A stretch of 40,904 nucleotides of DNA from Planctomycetota bacterium (GTDB lineage: Bacteria > Planctomycetota > JACOTG01): positions 1 to 40,904 of the forward strand of contig JACOTG010000142.1 of assembly GCA_016178505.1 (NCBI GenBank), given 5' to 3'. The notes below the pieces were generated by a model that worked only from the letters and a program-made list of their open reading frames with translations, ran no database searches and had not been told where the DNA came from. Position numbers and translations under genes: made by a program. Below, piece after piece: positions 25,947 through 36,300 of the stretch (positions are counted from its first letter, which is position 1; each line of letters begins with the position of its first letter).

Positions 25947-26054
25947 GACACCCTCCTTTTCCTTCTCGATCTCGATCACCGCGAGTGGGGACGCACGCCG
26001 CGGCGATCGCCATACGGTCCGGGATGGCGCCAGATACCCCACCGATCGAAATTG

Positions 26055-26108
26055 GATTGCCTGCCGTGAGGGTTCACAGAACACGCACCCCTCGGGGCGG
26101 AGGCAATC
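26055..26108 (-). terminator. hairpin between array genes 1 and 2
   Basis: GATTGCCT (26055-26062) pairs with AGGCAATC (26101-26108). The stem continues with CCG/CGG after one bulge and with GAGGG/CCCTC, leaving a loop of about 16 bases. It begins 38 bases after the stop of the first array gene and is followed on the minus strand by CAATTT. A run of T is short, so it may be a partial terminator or a transcript-stabilising 3' structure. Confidence 0.42.
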
Positions 26109-26145
26109 GGGCGCGCAGAGCCCGAGCGGACCGCATTACCAGAAG

Positions 26146-29100
26146 CTATGGCGTGACGTGCAGAACGATGGCGTTCGTGATGCTGAAGCCGCCCCCGTTT
26201 TGGGAGCCGCTGTCGCGAATCACACCTTGGAGGGAGGCCGTGATGGGATTGTTGAAGCCGTGGTTGCGGCGAAAGATCGTGGACGGCGCAGGCGTCGACG
26301 GGAAGTTCGGGACGCCGAGTCGCGGGAGGTGTCCCGCATTGTTCCAGATCCGTCGCGGCTGCGGCGTGCAGACGCGCGTGAGCGGCGTCGGAAAAATCGT
26401 CGTGCCGATCCCGAAGGGCTGGACCTTGAGCGTGCTCGCGTTCGGCGCGCCGAGCCACGCATAGAGAGCGAAGTTCGCCACCGTTCGGCTCGAGGGCGTC
26501 GCCATGTCGGCCTCGATCGCCGTCCGCACCGGCACGTTCAACTCGCGGCTCGCGTCGCCGATCGATCCGTTGATCGTGAGCACGTCTTCTCGGTCGCCGC
26601 GGCCGACGTTCACGTTTCCGTAGCGCACCGCGATCCCCGGATCGACGTAGGTGAACCCTCCGACGACCGTCACGCTGCCGTTGGAGTTCGTCACCGTCAC
26701 GTCGACCGCTCCCGTTCCGGGCGGCGTCTGCGCGCGAATGCGTTCCGGCGTCACGTCCGTGACCTGCGCGGCCGCACCCCCGAACGTCACCATCGTGTCG
26801 GCGAGATCCGTGAAGCCGAACCCGTTCAGCGTCACGACGTCCGCGCCGGTTTCGGCGCCGCGATTCGGGAGGATCGACGTCACCGCGACCCGTCCGACCC
26901 GGACTTCGAACGAACAGCCCGAGAGGTTGTTCGCGGAGTCGATGGCCGTGCACGCGACGGTAGTCGCTCCAACCGGGAAGAGGCTTCCGGAAGGCGGCAT
27001 GCAGTTCACGCGCGGGTTTGGATCGCAGGCGTCGGTCGCCGTCACGGTGAAGTCGACGATCGCACCGCTCCCCGGCATGCCGACGGTCGAGATCGTTCCC
27101 GGGCATTCGATCGCCGGCGCCGTCGTATCGGCGATGACGACGTCGAAGGCGCACGTCGCGACGTTGCCGGACGCGTCTCTCGCCGTGCAGCCGACCGGCG
27201 TGCGGCCGATCGGAAAGGCGCTCCCGGATGGCGGCGTGCAATCGAGCGAGGGCGCGATGTCACAGTCGTCGGTGACGGTGACCTTGTACGTCGCGGCCGC
27301 ACCCGTCGGGTCCGCGCACTCGACGGCGACCGAGGACGGACACGTCAGCGTCGGCGCGGTGACGTCGAGGACGTTCACGCCGAACGAGCAGGTCGATGCG
27401 TTGGTCGAATCGTCCTGCGCTCCGCAGACGACGGTCGTGTGACCCACCGCGAACAGACTCCCTGACGCGGGAACGCACGCAACCGTCGGCGTCGGATCGC
27501 ACGCGTCCGCGGCAGTGACGTTGAACGTCGCGATCGCTCCGCTCGGGCCCGCGCACGGAACGTCGACCGACCCGGGACACGTGAGGGCCGGCGCCGTCGT
27601 GTCGGCGACCATGACGTCGAACGCGCACATTCCGACGTTGCCGGCCGCGTCGGTCGCCGTGCAATGAACGGTTACGGTTCCGAGCGCAAACGTGCTCCCG
27701 GACGCCGGGACGCAGGAAACGATCGGGCTCGGATCGCACGAATCGCTCGCCGTGACCGTAAACGTCACGACCGAGCCGGCGCTCGACGCGCATTCGACGG
27801 TTTGCGCGCTCGGGCACTCCATCGTCGGCGGCGTCGAGTCGAGTCGATCGACCATGAAGACGTCGGAGACGGCGTTCGTGTCGTCGCCGACGAGGTTCGT
27901 CGCGACGCTGGCGAAGGCAATCAATCGGCCGTCGGTGGAGGTGGATGGATCGTAGCTGTTTCCGTTTACCTCGAAGCTCGACGAATCGATGCTGACGCGG
28001 GTGGTCGTGCCGGTTTGAAGGTCGCGGATGAAGACGTCGCTGCGGCCGTTCGTGTCGTTGGCGACGAGGTTCGTCGCGATGCTTCGGAACACCACGTAGC
28101 GACCGTCGCCGGTGATGCTCGCATCGTCGCTCGCCGCGCCGGCCTGCGCACCCGCTGAATCCACGCTCACGCGAATCGTCGTCGAAGCGCCGGCCTCGTC
28201 GAAGATCCCGTCGGCGTCGGTGTCGCGATCGCGGACGAAGATGTCGCGGGCGCCGTTCGTGTCGCCCGAAACGAGGTTCGTCGCGTCGCTCGCGAAGACC
28301 ACGTAGCGGCCCGTTCCCGAGATCACGGGGTCGACGCTCGCACCGTTCGCCTGCAAGCCGCCGGCAGTAAGGCTCACGCGCGTCGTCGTCCCGGCGATGC
28401 GATCCCGGACGAAGATGTCGGTGGCGCTGTTGGTGTCGCCGGGGACGAGGTTGGTCGCGTCGCTTTCGTACGCCACGTACCGGCCATTCGGCACGATCGA
28501 GGGCTTACGACTTTCGTCGTCGCCTTGCACGTTCGCCGTGCTGATGCTGAGACGCACGGTCGCGATGGCACCCGGCTCGTCGTAGATTCCGTCGGCATCG
28601 GCATCGCGATCGGTGAGGAAGATGTCGCGCGTGTTGTTGGTGTCGCCCGCCACGAGGTTCGACGCGAAGCTCTCGTAGACGACGTAGCGACCGCCGGACG
28701 AAACCGCGGGAGCGAAGCTCGAATCGCTCGCCTCGACTCCTGCGGTGCTCACGCTCACCCGGACAACGGCACCGGTCTGGCGATCCTTCGCGAAGACGTC
28801 GTCGACGCCGTTCGCGTCTCCGGCGACGAGGTTCGACGCGGAGCTCCGAAAGACGACCCAGCGGTCGTCGATCGAGATCACCGGCTCGACGCTCGTGCCG
28901 TTCGATTGCGCGCCGGATGCATCCACGCTCATGCGGATCGTTTCGTTGGTCAGCCGATCCCGAACGAAGACGTCGGATCTCGCGTTCGTGTCGTCGGCGA
29001 CGAGGTTCGTCGCGTCACTGTCGAAGACGACGAATCGGCCGTCGGCCGAGATGAGGAGTCGATCCAGCGTCGCGCCGCTGCGCCCGTTGCCTTGCGCGCC

Positions 29101-29226
29101 CGCGGAATCGACGCTGATTCGCACGGTGCCGCCCGTGTTGGCGAACGACGATTCACACGCCATCGCGAGCGCGACGCAGAGCGCTACCGTAGATGGAGAG
29201 ATCACCTTGGACGACAGGCGATACAT
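26146..29226 (-). CDS. exported PD40-propeller / four-HYR / TIG protein with shared C-terminal module (array gene 1)
   Basis: A 1026-residue protein with a signal peptide (about 1-30, ending CESSFANT). Seven PD40 repeats (about 40-450) have the form GRYVVF.S.ATNLVAGDTN...DIFVRD. EF-hand-like loops sit in repeat 3 (DADADGIYDEPG) and repeat 5 (DTDADGIFDEAG). Four HYR domains (about 455-780) follow; the fourth has lost the usual first Cys pair partner (ISTVGMPGSG where sisters have V..EC). A TIG domain (PNRGAETGADVVTLNGFGF) and the shared tail (IAVRYGNVNVGRGDREDVL ... FSITNAIVLHVTP) end the protein. It has the same domain order as array gene 7 at the other end of the array. Chosen start ATG 29226; a longer frame from 29307 would bury the signal peptide. 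Confidence 0.88.
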   Translation of the reverse strand: MYRLSSKVISPSTVALCVALAMACESSFANTGGTVRISVDSAGAQGNGRSGATLDRLLISADGRFVVFDSDATNLVADDTNARSDVFVRDRLTNETIRMSVDASGAQSNGTSVEPVISIDDRWVVFRSSASNLVAGDANGVDDVFAKDRQTGAVVRVSVSTAGVEASDSSFAPAVSSGGRYVVYESFASNLVAGDTNNTRDIFLTDRDADADGIYDEPGAIATVRLSISTANVQGDDESRKPSIVPNGRYVAYESDATNLVPGDTNSATDIFVRDRIAGTTTRVSLTAGGLQANGASVDPVISGTGRYVVFASDATNLVSGDTNGARDIFVRDRDTDADGIFDEAGASTTIRVSVDSAGAQAGAASDDASITGDGRYVVFRSIATNLVANDTNGRSDVFIRDLQTGTTTRVSIDSSSFEVNGNSYDPSTSTDGRLIAFASVATNLVGDDTNAVSDVFMVDRLDSTPPTMECPSAQTVECASSAGSVVTFTVTASDSCDPSPIVSCVPASGSTFALGTVTVHCTATDAAGNVGMCAFDVMVADTTAPALTCPGSVDVPCAGPSGAIATFNVTAADACDPTPTVACVPASGSLFAVGHTTVVCGAQDDSTNASTCSFGVNVLDVTAPTLTCPSSVAVECADPTGAAATYKVTVTDDCDIAPSLDCTPPSGSAFPIGRTPVGCTARDASGNVATCAFDVVIADTTAPAIECPGTISTVGMPGSGAIVDFTVTATDACDPNPRVNCMPPSGSLFPVGATTVACTAIDSANNLSGCSFEVRVGRVAVTSILPNRGAETGADVVTLNGFGFTDLADTMVTFGGAAAQVTDVTPERIRAQTPPGTGAVDVTVTNSNGSVTVVGGFTYVDPGIAVRYGNVNVGRGDREDVLTINGSIGDASRELNVPVRTAIEADMATPSSRTVANFALYAWLGAPNASTLKVQPFGIGTTIFPTPLTRVCTPQPRRIWNNAGHLPRLGVPNFPSTPAPSTIFRRNHGFNNPITASLQGVIRDSGSQNGGGFSITNAIVLHVTP

Positions 29227-29411
29227 CGATGTCCCCACGCATGAGGTCAGCGCCAGATCGTATCCCGAATCCGGCGCGGTACGTCGATCCCCTGAACCGC
29301 GCGACATTGTATGCGCCAGTCGCCGCCCACGCTACGGGGCAAGGGCTGGCAATCCTCCGCCGTGGCGGCGAGACTCCACGGCATCCCCATGGATCGGCGC
29401 GGAGTGGAACG
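29227..29411. promoter_or_regulatory. divergent intergenic region between the array and the WD40 pair
   Basis: This 185-base gap separates the first array gene (minus) from the first WD40 gene (plus), so promoters for both directions should lie here. A short palindrome CCGCCGTGGCGG occurs at 29357-29368. No convincing -35/-10 pair was recognised by eye. Confidence 0.4.
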
Positions 29412-31313
29412 ATGTGGCACCCGTTGGTGATCGCTGCGGCGATCGCCGCGTTTACGGGAGAAACGAGCGATTCTCGGGCGCTCCCGAATGGCGCGGTTCG
29501 ACGGCTCGGCGCGGCTCCGTTTTTCGAGCGCGGCGGACCGTGGTCGGTCGCGTTTTCGCCCGACGGCAAGCTCGTCGCGACCGGCGGCATCGGGCAGGTT
29601 CGTGTCTGGGATGCGACGACGGGTGAGCTGGTTCATCACCTGGCTGGGCCCGGAAACATGGCGGCAGCGTTGGCGTTTTCGCCGGATGGGAGACTGCTCG
29701 CGGCGGCGGACGGGCCGAAGCTCTTTCAGTGCGGAAACGCGCCGGACCTGACGCCTCGCGAGGACCCGGCGATTCGCCTCTGGGATGTCGCGTCCGGTCG
29801 CCGCCTCCGGAAGTGGATCACGAAGCCGTCGTATGCGGAGTTCGTCGCGTTCTCACCGGATGGCGAGCTTCTCGCCGGGGCGTCGTCCGGCGGCGAGCTG
29901 GCGCTTTGGGACGTCGCGACGGGCGACGAGGTGCGGCGCCTTCCCCACCCCTGGAAGGGCTCGACCCACGTCGCGTTCCTTGGCGACGGACGGACGCTCG
30001 CTTGCTCGGTGGGCGATCGCACCGTCCATTTCGTGGACGTTGCCAGCGGCGCCGAATCGCGCGTCGTCGATGCGGGACTGGACCGCGTCTACGACTGCGC
30101 CTTCTCGCACGACGGCACGCTCGCCGTCGTTTCGGATCCCAACGACGTCGTTCATGCGATCGACATGGCGTCGGGGCAAACCGTGCCGTTCCTCGCGTCG
30201 GAGACCAACGTGCGGTTTCCCGTCGAATTCTCTCGCGATGACGCCCTCGTCGCGATCGGCACGGTCTCGGGTCTGCAATTCCGCGTCGAGGTCTGGCAAC
30301 GGAGCCCGGCTCACCGACTCTTCGAAGTGCGCAATGTACGTCCGCACGACGTCGCGTTGTCGCCGGACGGAAAGATCCTCGCGGTGCCGTCGGACTCGCG
30401 AGTTCGCTTGTTCGACGTCCCGAGCGGCGACGAGCGGCTCCCGCGGCGCGGCCACACGGGAGTCGTGACGTCTCTCGTCTACTCCGCAGACGGCGCGACG
30501 CTGACGTCGGCAGCGGCGGACGGAACGGTCCTCACCTGGGACCCGGCGAACGGCGAGGAGATTTCCATGCGGGACGCGGGGCCGGTGCCGTTGGCTCTCT
30601 CGCCGACCGAGGATCGCATTGCCATCGGCAAGAAGAACGGTTTCTTCCTCGGGGTCGTGGAGAGAGCCCGCGATGTCGCGTTCGCTCCGCTCGTCGGGCA
30701 CGACGCCGACGTGGCGGCGGCGGTCTTCTCGCGAGACGGTCGCACGCTCGCCTCGTCGGGCCGCGACGGCACGATCCGGATCTGGAGCCTCGACGATCGC
30801 ACCGAGCGAGCGCGGATGTCGATCGCCGAGAAAGCGGGTCACGCGATCGCGTTCTCGCCGGACGGTAAATTGCTCGCCATGCCGGGACCGGATCTCACGA
30901 TCGCCATCGTCGACGCGACGACTGGCGTGCGCGTGCGGCGGCTCCCGGGCCTCCTCGAGGCGGCGAGCGCGATCGCGTGGTCACCCGACGGCGAGCGCAT
31001 TCTCGCAGCGGACTCGGACGGACTGACGCGCACGTGGCGAGCGCGCACGGGCGAGCTCGAGCGAACGAGCGTGTCCCACGCGGCGGCGATCGTGGCGATC
31101 GCGTTCTCGCCGGACTCGCGGCGATTCGCGACGGCAGCGTGGGATCGATCGGTTGCGATTTGGGACGCCGTCACCGGCGAGCGGCTCGGCGAATTCCACG
31201 GCCACGACGAGCGAGCCGAGTGCCTGGCGTTCTCTCCTGACGGCGAAACCCTCGCGTCCGGCGGCGACGACGGCACGATCTTGATGTGGCCCGTGCCTCG
31301 GGCCAAACGATGA
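29412..31313 (+). CDS. exported WD40 protein, 14 repeats (two propellers)
   Basis: A 633-residue protein with a short signal peptide (MWHPLVIAAAIAAFTG). About 14 WD40-type units follow, such as WSVAFSPDGKLVATGG..QVRVWDATTGE at the start and CLAFSPDGETLASGGDDGTI.MW at the end. Fourteen units fit two 7-bladed propellers. Unit 2 has an insertion with DLTPREDPAIRLWD. No kinase, peptidase or other enzyme domain is present, although WD40 repeats in such bacteria are often fused to kinases. The ATG at 29412 is chosen because it gives the signal peptide and has GGAG upstream. The next gene is a paralog 28 bases away, so the two form an operon. A scaffold or ligand-binding role is likely. Confidence 0.85.
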   Translation: MWHPLVIAAAIAAFTGETSDSRALPNGAVRRLGAAPFFERGGPWSVAFSPDGKLVATGGIGQVRVWDATTGELVHHLAGPGNMAAALAFSPDGRLLAAADGPKLFQCGNAPDLTPREDPAIRLWDVASGRRLRKWITKPSYAEFVAFSPDGELLAGASSGGELALWDVATGDEVRRLPHPWKGSTHVAFLGDGRTLACSVGDRTVHFVDVASGAESRVVDAGLDRVYDCAFSHDGTLAVVSDPNDVVHAIDMASGQTVPFLASETNVRFPVEFSRDDALVAIGTVSGLQFRVEVWQRSPAHRLFEVRNVRPHDVALSPDGKILAVPSDSRVRLFDVPSGDERLPRRGHTGVVTSLVYSADGATLTSAAADGTVLTWDPANGEEISMRDAGPVPLALSPTEDRIAIGKKNGFFLGVVERARDVAFAPLVGHDADVAAAVFSRDGRTLASSGRDGTIRIWSLDDRTERARMSIAEKAGHAIAFSPDGKLLAMPGPDLTIAIVDATTGVRVRRLPGLLEAASAIAWSPDGERILAADSDGLTRTWRARTGELERTSVSHAAAIVAIAFSPDSRRFATAAWDRSVAIWDAVTGERLGEFHGHDERAECLAFSPDGETLASGGDDGTILMWPVPRAKR

Positions 31314-31341
31314 CGATGCGTCACGACTCACGGGGACGACG

Positions 31342-33282
31342 ATGATGCCGGCGCTGATCCTCGCGGCGATGCTCGTCGCGTCGGACGATGCGGGCAGTGG
31401 TCTCCCGCCGGGCGCGATCCGTCGGCTCGGGTGCAACGCGTTCTTCGAGCGCGGGACGCCCATGGCGATCGCGTTTTCCGCCGATTGGAAGCGCGTCGCG
31501 ACCGCGAGCCCGCTCTACTCGGTTCGCGTTTGGGATGTCGAAAGCGCACGCCTCGTCCGCTATTTCCCGGACTCCGAAGGAAGCGTCGGCGCCCTCGCGT
31601 TTTCGCCCGATGGCACCCGACTCGTCGGCGAGGATCGCGACCTCCCCATGGTGTGCGGAACCACGAATGTCATCCGGCGCCCGACGGGCGTTCCGATGGT
31701 GCGGATCTGGAACCTCGACACGGGCGCGATCGTCGCGTCGATGAAGAGCACGAGCGCGCTGCGCTGTTCCGTCGCCTTCTCGCCCGATGGCACGCTCGTC
31801 GCCGGCGGAAACGAGGACCGCACGATTTCCCTGTGGGACGCCGCCAACGGCCGCGAGGTGCGGCGGATCCCGCTGTCGTGGAAATCCGCGGAGGGCTGGC
31901 AGTCGTCGTTCTGCGTCGGGTTCGTCGACGCCGGGCGCACGCTCGCCTGCACGGTCGCCGATGGCGCGATCCACTTCGTGGACGTCGAGTCCGGGCGAGA
32001 ATCGCGACGCGTCGAGAGCGGGCTCGCGTCGATCTACTGGACGCTGCCCTCGCCGGACTGGAAGCACGTCGACGTCGGCGGGCCCGACGGCTCGGTGCGC
32101 TCGATCGACGTCGACGGCGGGTCGTCGTCCCCCGCCGTCGCCCTGCCAAAGGATCGCTCGGAATTGCCGCTCGCGGACTCGTCCGACGGACGGCTTCGGG
32201 CCGTCGTCTCGTCGACGCGCGTCGGATCGGTCTGGAAGAGCCGCCTTGCCGTGCGCGAGATCGGCACCGCGACGAGTTTGCTCGAGATCGACGGTGCCGA
32301 CGATGCTCCCACGACTGTCGCCTTCTCGCCGGACGGGAAGTTACTGGCTGTCCCGGCGCACGGCGGACTTCGCCTCGTCGACGTGCCGTCGGGCGTCGAG
32401 CGGCGCCCGCGACGCGGGCACGAAGGTCTCATCCGCACCGTAGAATTCACGCGGGACGGGAAGTGGGTCGCGTCGCGCGGCGCGTGGGATGGCACCGTTC
32501 GATTCTGGGGTGTCGAGAACGGCCAAGAGATCGGCAACGCAGATTCGATCTGGGGAGGCTTCGCCCTGTCGCCCGAGGGTGTGTGGTTCGCCGCCAATCG
32601 AAACCGCTCGATGAACATCTCGATGTGGAATCTCGGGACGCGTACGAAAGCGTGGGACTTCGGCGAAGGAAACGCCGAGATCGTTTTCACGACGTTTTCC
32701 GTCGACGGTTCCACGCTCGGGGCAACGGCCGCGGACGGAACGATTCGAATCCTCGATGCGGCGAAGCGAGCCGAGCGCGTTCGGTTTTCTCGACCGACGA
32801 GCGCGGCGACCGGATTCGTCCTTTCGCCGGACGGCCGTTTTCTTGCGTCAACCGGCCCCGAGCGATCGGTCGTGGTCGTCGACGCGACGTCGGGCGTCAT
32901 CGTGCGACGACTCCGCGGTCTCGACGACGATGCGAAAGCCGTCGTGTGGTCGCCGGACGGTGAGCGCATCGCCGCGGTCGACGGCGCGGGTAGCGCGACG
33001 ACGTGGCGCGCGCGGTCGGGCGACGTCGACCGTCACTGGATGGCGCACACGGCCTCCGCGGGCGCGATCGCGTTTTCTCCCGACTCGCGGATCGTCGCCA
33101 CGTCCGGTGACGACCACGCGACTCGCATTTGGGACGCGACGGGCGGCGCGCGACTCGCCGAGTTCTCCGGGAATCAGGAGTGGTCGGCGTGCCTCGCGTT
33201 CTCACCCGACGGAACGACGCTCGCGTCGGGCGGCGACGACGGCACCGTTCTGCTGTGGAAGGTGCCCGCGCCGCGGCGCTGA
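31342..33282 (+). CDS. exported WD40 protein, 14 repeats, paralog of the preceding gene
   Basis: A 646-residue protein with a signal-like N-terminus (MMPALILAAMLVASDDAG). Its opening GAIRRLGCNAFFERG matches GAVRRLGAAPFFERG of its neighbour, and its end CLAFSPDGTTLASGGDDGTV.LWKVPAPRR matches too, so it is a tandem duplicate along the whole length. About 14 WD40 units are seen; units 5 and 6 are strongly decayed (TLPSPDWKHVDVGG; LADSSDGRLRAVV). The same insertion between units 2 and 3 is present (TTNVIRRPTGVPMVRIWN). A start at the second ATG (31345) is equally possible. The stop lies 19 bases from the convergent dehydrogenase gene. Confidence 0.85.
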   Translation: MMPALILAAMLVASDDAGSGLPPGAIRRLGCNAFFERGTPMAIAFSADWKRVATASPLYSVRVWDVESARLVRYFPDSEGSVGALAFSPDGTRLVGEDRDLPMVCGTTNVIRRPTGVPMVRIWNLDTGAIVASMKSTSALRCSVAFSPDGTLVAGGNEDRTISLWDAANGREVRRIPLSWKSAEGWQSSFCVGFVDAGRTLACTVADGAIHFVDVESGRESRRVESGLASIYWTLPSPDWKHVDVGGPDGSVRSIDVDGGSSSPAVALPKDRSELPLADSSDGRLRAVVSSTRVGSVWKSRLAVREIGTATSLLEIDGADDAPTTVAFSPDGKLLAVPAHGGLRLVDVPSGVERRPRRGHEGLIRTVEFTRDGKWVASRGAWDGTVRFWGVENGQEIGNADSIWGGFALSPEGVWFAANRNRSMNISMWNLGTRTKAWDFGEGNAEIVFTTFSVDGSTLGATAADGTIRILDAAKRAERVRFSRPTSAATGFVLSPDGRFLASTGPERSVVVVDATSGVIVRRLRGLDDDAKAVVWSPDGERIAAVDGAGSATTWRARSGDVDRHWMAHTASAGAIAFSPDSRIVATSGDDHATRIWDATGGARLAEFSGNQEWSACLAFSPDGTTLASGGDDGTVLLWKVPAPRR

Positions 33283-33301
33283 CGACGACGCCGAACCCCG
33301 G

Positions 33302-36300
33302 CTACCGTTGGATCGTGAACGTGTTTTCCGTGATCGCGCGCGCGCACTCGACGAGTCGATCGGCATCCAAGAGGCGCGCCTGCACCGCATACGCCCGACC
33401 CGACTCCAGAGGCGGAACGATCGTGCGCAGCTGCAGGAGGAGCCGCCGCCTCGCGGTGCCGTCCAACGGAACGTGAGGAACGGTGACGACGCGCGCCGCC
33501 GGTCGCACGACGACGCCGTCCTGGAGCACGTCGAGGTAAACGCGCAGATTCCGCCGGCTACCGGCCGGCCCGAGTCCTTGGGCTTCCATGTCGACGCGCA
33601 CGGGCTCCGTCGCCGGATTCTCGATCGTCACGGAGCCCGGAGCGATCGCGCTGCGAAGCGTCACGAAATCGAGCGCGACCGCATCGAGCTCGAGGTATCG
33701 GTCGTTCGCGGCCGACTGATCACCGGTCGTTCCGTCGACGGCATGCAAGCTCGCCGCGTCGTGCGTCACGACGAGCCCGTAAGAGCCGCAGTCGGAAAGC
33801 ACCCCCGCCGCGAACGGGACGCGCACGGTAGCCACCGCGCCGGGCGCGAGACTCTGAGTGCCCGGCGCGGGATCGAAATCCGACACCGCCAGGGACGAGA
33901 GGCGCGAACCGTTTCGCGGGACGGCGAGGCTGCACCGAACGACGGCGCCGTCGATCGCGGTGGTCCCGTCGTTTCGGATCGTGACCACGACGTCGACCGC
34001 CTGTCCCATGGCCCCGACCCCCGTGTCCACGTCCTCGTCCGCAGGATCGAGGTCCACGACCGCGGACTCGATTGCGAGGTCGCGCGCGGCCGGCGGCTCG
34101 CCGTAGACTCGAAACTCCGAGAAGTCGAAGAAAGTGTCGGGCACGGTTTTCTGGATCCGGATGTACTGAAACGCCGCCGCCTCGGACAGGGCCTGCGTCC
34201 AGGCATCGAACGGCGGAAACGGCGTCGATCCCTGCGAAACGAGCACGCGAACGCCCGTCGCAAAATCGGGATCGTTGCTGCCGAGCACGTCGAAGTCACG
34301 GCGTGCTTCCGGTTCGTCGAGATCCGGCCGCGACTGGATCGAGATCCGGCGAACGCGCGTCGGCACGCCGAGGTCGACCTGCCACCACTCCCTCTCGCCC
34401 GAATTCTCGACGCTGTGCCACCCGCTCGTTTGGCCGGAGCCGTTCGTGACGATGCCGTCGTTCCCATCCTCGGGCACCCCCGTGAAGTCGGGGAACGTCA
34501 TCCACGAGCTCGCCGTCGCCGGACGACCGAGCGCGGCGTTGTCCGCAGGGTAGATCGTGACCGAGCTCGACTTGCCGAGACCGCTCGAGTCCGTGGCCGT
34601 GAACGCGATCTCGTAGAAAAGGACGTCGTCGTCGACGGCGCCGTGGTCTTCGGTCACGAACGATCCACTCGGCCCGAACGCGTCGAGCAGCGGATGCACG
34701 TGATCGTTGTGGTGAAGGAGCACCGACCATTGTGCCGCGTAGTTCGGCAACGGACCCTCGTCTGGATCGCGCGCGAATCCCGCGAAGGCGACCGTCTGGC
34801 CGGGCTCATAGCGGAATCCATCGTGCGGCAGGAGGATCACGGCGCGCGGCGGACGGCTTCCCACCGTCACGGGCGTGATGGTCGTCCGTGAAGACGTGCC
34901 GTCACTCACCGTGAGCGCGACGCGATGCGTGCCGTTCGAGTTGAAGCGATGCGGCACGCTCTCGAGCATCGAGGTCGTGCCGTCGTCGAAGTCCCAGCGA
35001 ACCGTGAGCGGCGTGCCGTCGGGATCGTACGACCCTGCGCTCGACAGCGTGACGTCGAGCGGCGCGTAGCCGCAGCAGGGCGTCGCTCGAGCGCTGGCGA
35101 CCGGCGAGTGATTCCCACCGCCGATCCAGCGGATGCGCGTGAGCGCGCCCCTCTCGCCCACGAAGTGAGTCGCGATGTTGAGAACGTAGAGGTTTCCGTC
35201 GGGGCCTTCCGCGAGATCGACCGGGAAAAACGTCTCGTCGCCTTGCCCGAACGGCAGTACCTGGCTGAAGTCGCCGGAAGGAGTGAGGACGCATCGCGCG
35301 ATCGTGTGCTTCGCAAAGTCCGCGAAGAAGTAGTCGCCGCGGTATTCGCCCGGATAGTTCGTGCTCGTCGCAAAAGCTCCGCCGGTGATGCAGCCGCCGC
35401 CGTCCCGATGGTCGTAGGCAAACCACGGCGACGTGACGGTCAGATTGTCGCAGAGATCCGGAAACGCATCGTGATAGTCGGGCCGCAGGAGAAGTCCTTC
35501 CCAACAGGGCCAACCGAAGTTGCCGCCGGGATAAACGGCATCGACTTCTTCGTAGGCGCCCCATCCGACGTCGTTGACGAAGAGCCGCGAGGTACCCGGT
35601 TGGAAGACGATGTGAAACGGATTTCGAAAGCCGAGACACCAGACCTTCGAACGAATGGCCGAGGGACCCGCGAAGAAAGGATTGTCGGGCAGCCCGTCAC
35701 CCGTAGCGGGGTCGATGCGAAGGATCTTCCCGTTGAGGCTGTCGATGTCTTGCGTGCGGAGAGCAAACGTGTCGACTCCATGGAAGTGAGACGCGTCGCC
35801 CGTCGACACGAACAGCATCCCGTCCGGGCCGAACGCGAGTGCACCTCCGCAGTGGCTGAGGCTGTCGCTCGGGATGCCGTCGAGCAATACGTGCTCGCTC
35901 CCGACTCGAGCGACGTCGCCGTTCGCCGTGAACCGCGACACACGCTCGAGAACGGATTCGGGGCGCGTCGCACCGGGCGGACGGATCTGCGTCACGTAGT
36001 TGATGTAGACGAAGCCGTTCTCGAGGAACTGCGGGTCGAGCGCGATGCCGAGGATGCCTCGGTCACCGAGGTCCGTGACCGCGACCGTCAGGAACGGAGC
36101 CGGAAGCAGCGTACCGGAAGGTGTGACGACGCGGACGCGTCCGCCTTTCTCCGCGATGAAGATCCGTCCGTCGGGCGAGATCGCCATCGACGTCGGCCTC
36201 GCCAGCTCCGACGCGACGAGGTCCTCCTCGAATCCGGGGGGCAAGTCCACCGCGAACGCCGGGGACATGGAAACGCAGATCAGGGCGAGAACGCAGCTCA

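Larger units (their letters stand above)
12761..29226 (-). repeat. tandem array of seven paralogous exported proteins with one shared tail
   Basis: Seven consecutive minus-strand genes end in the same TIG domain plus a module of about 160 residues: ARFGNVN.G.GDRE..L.VNGN, then P(S/T)S...ARF.LYAWLGAPDA, FPTPFAG..PQPR.IWNN, P.SPAPS..F.R and GFSITNAVVLHV.P at the stop. The module occupies roughly the first 490-510 bases of each gene interval (from 12761, 16189, 18897, 20626, 22363, 24201 and 26146). Heads differ: PD40+HYR in the two outer genes, kelch in the five inner ones. Gaps between genes in transcription order are 199, 65, 39, 31, 89 and 158 bases. The pattern suggests repeated gene duplication with head exchange and probable operon transcription from the right. 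Confidence 0.9.

Noticed and set aside
29357..29368. CCGCCGTGGCGG palindrome in the divergent region as an operator
   Set aside because: Only a 5-bp arm in very GC-rich DNA and no second copy noticed, so it cannot be told from chance.
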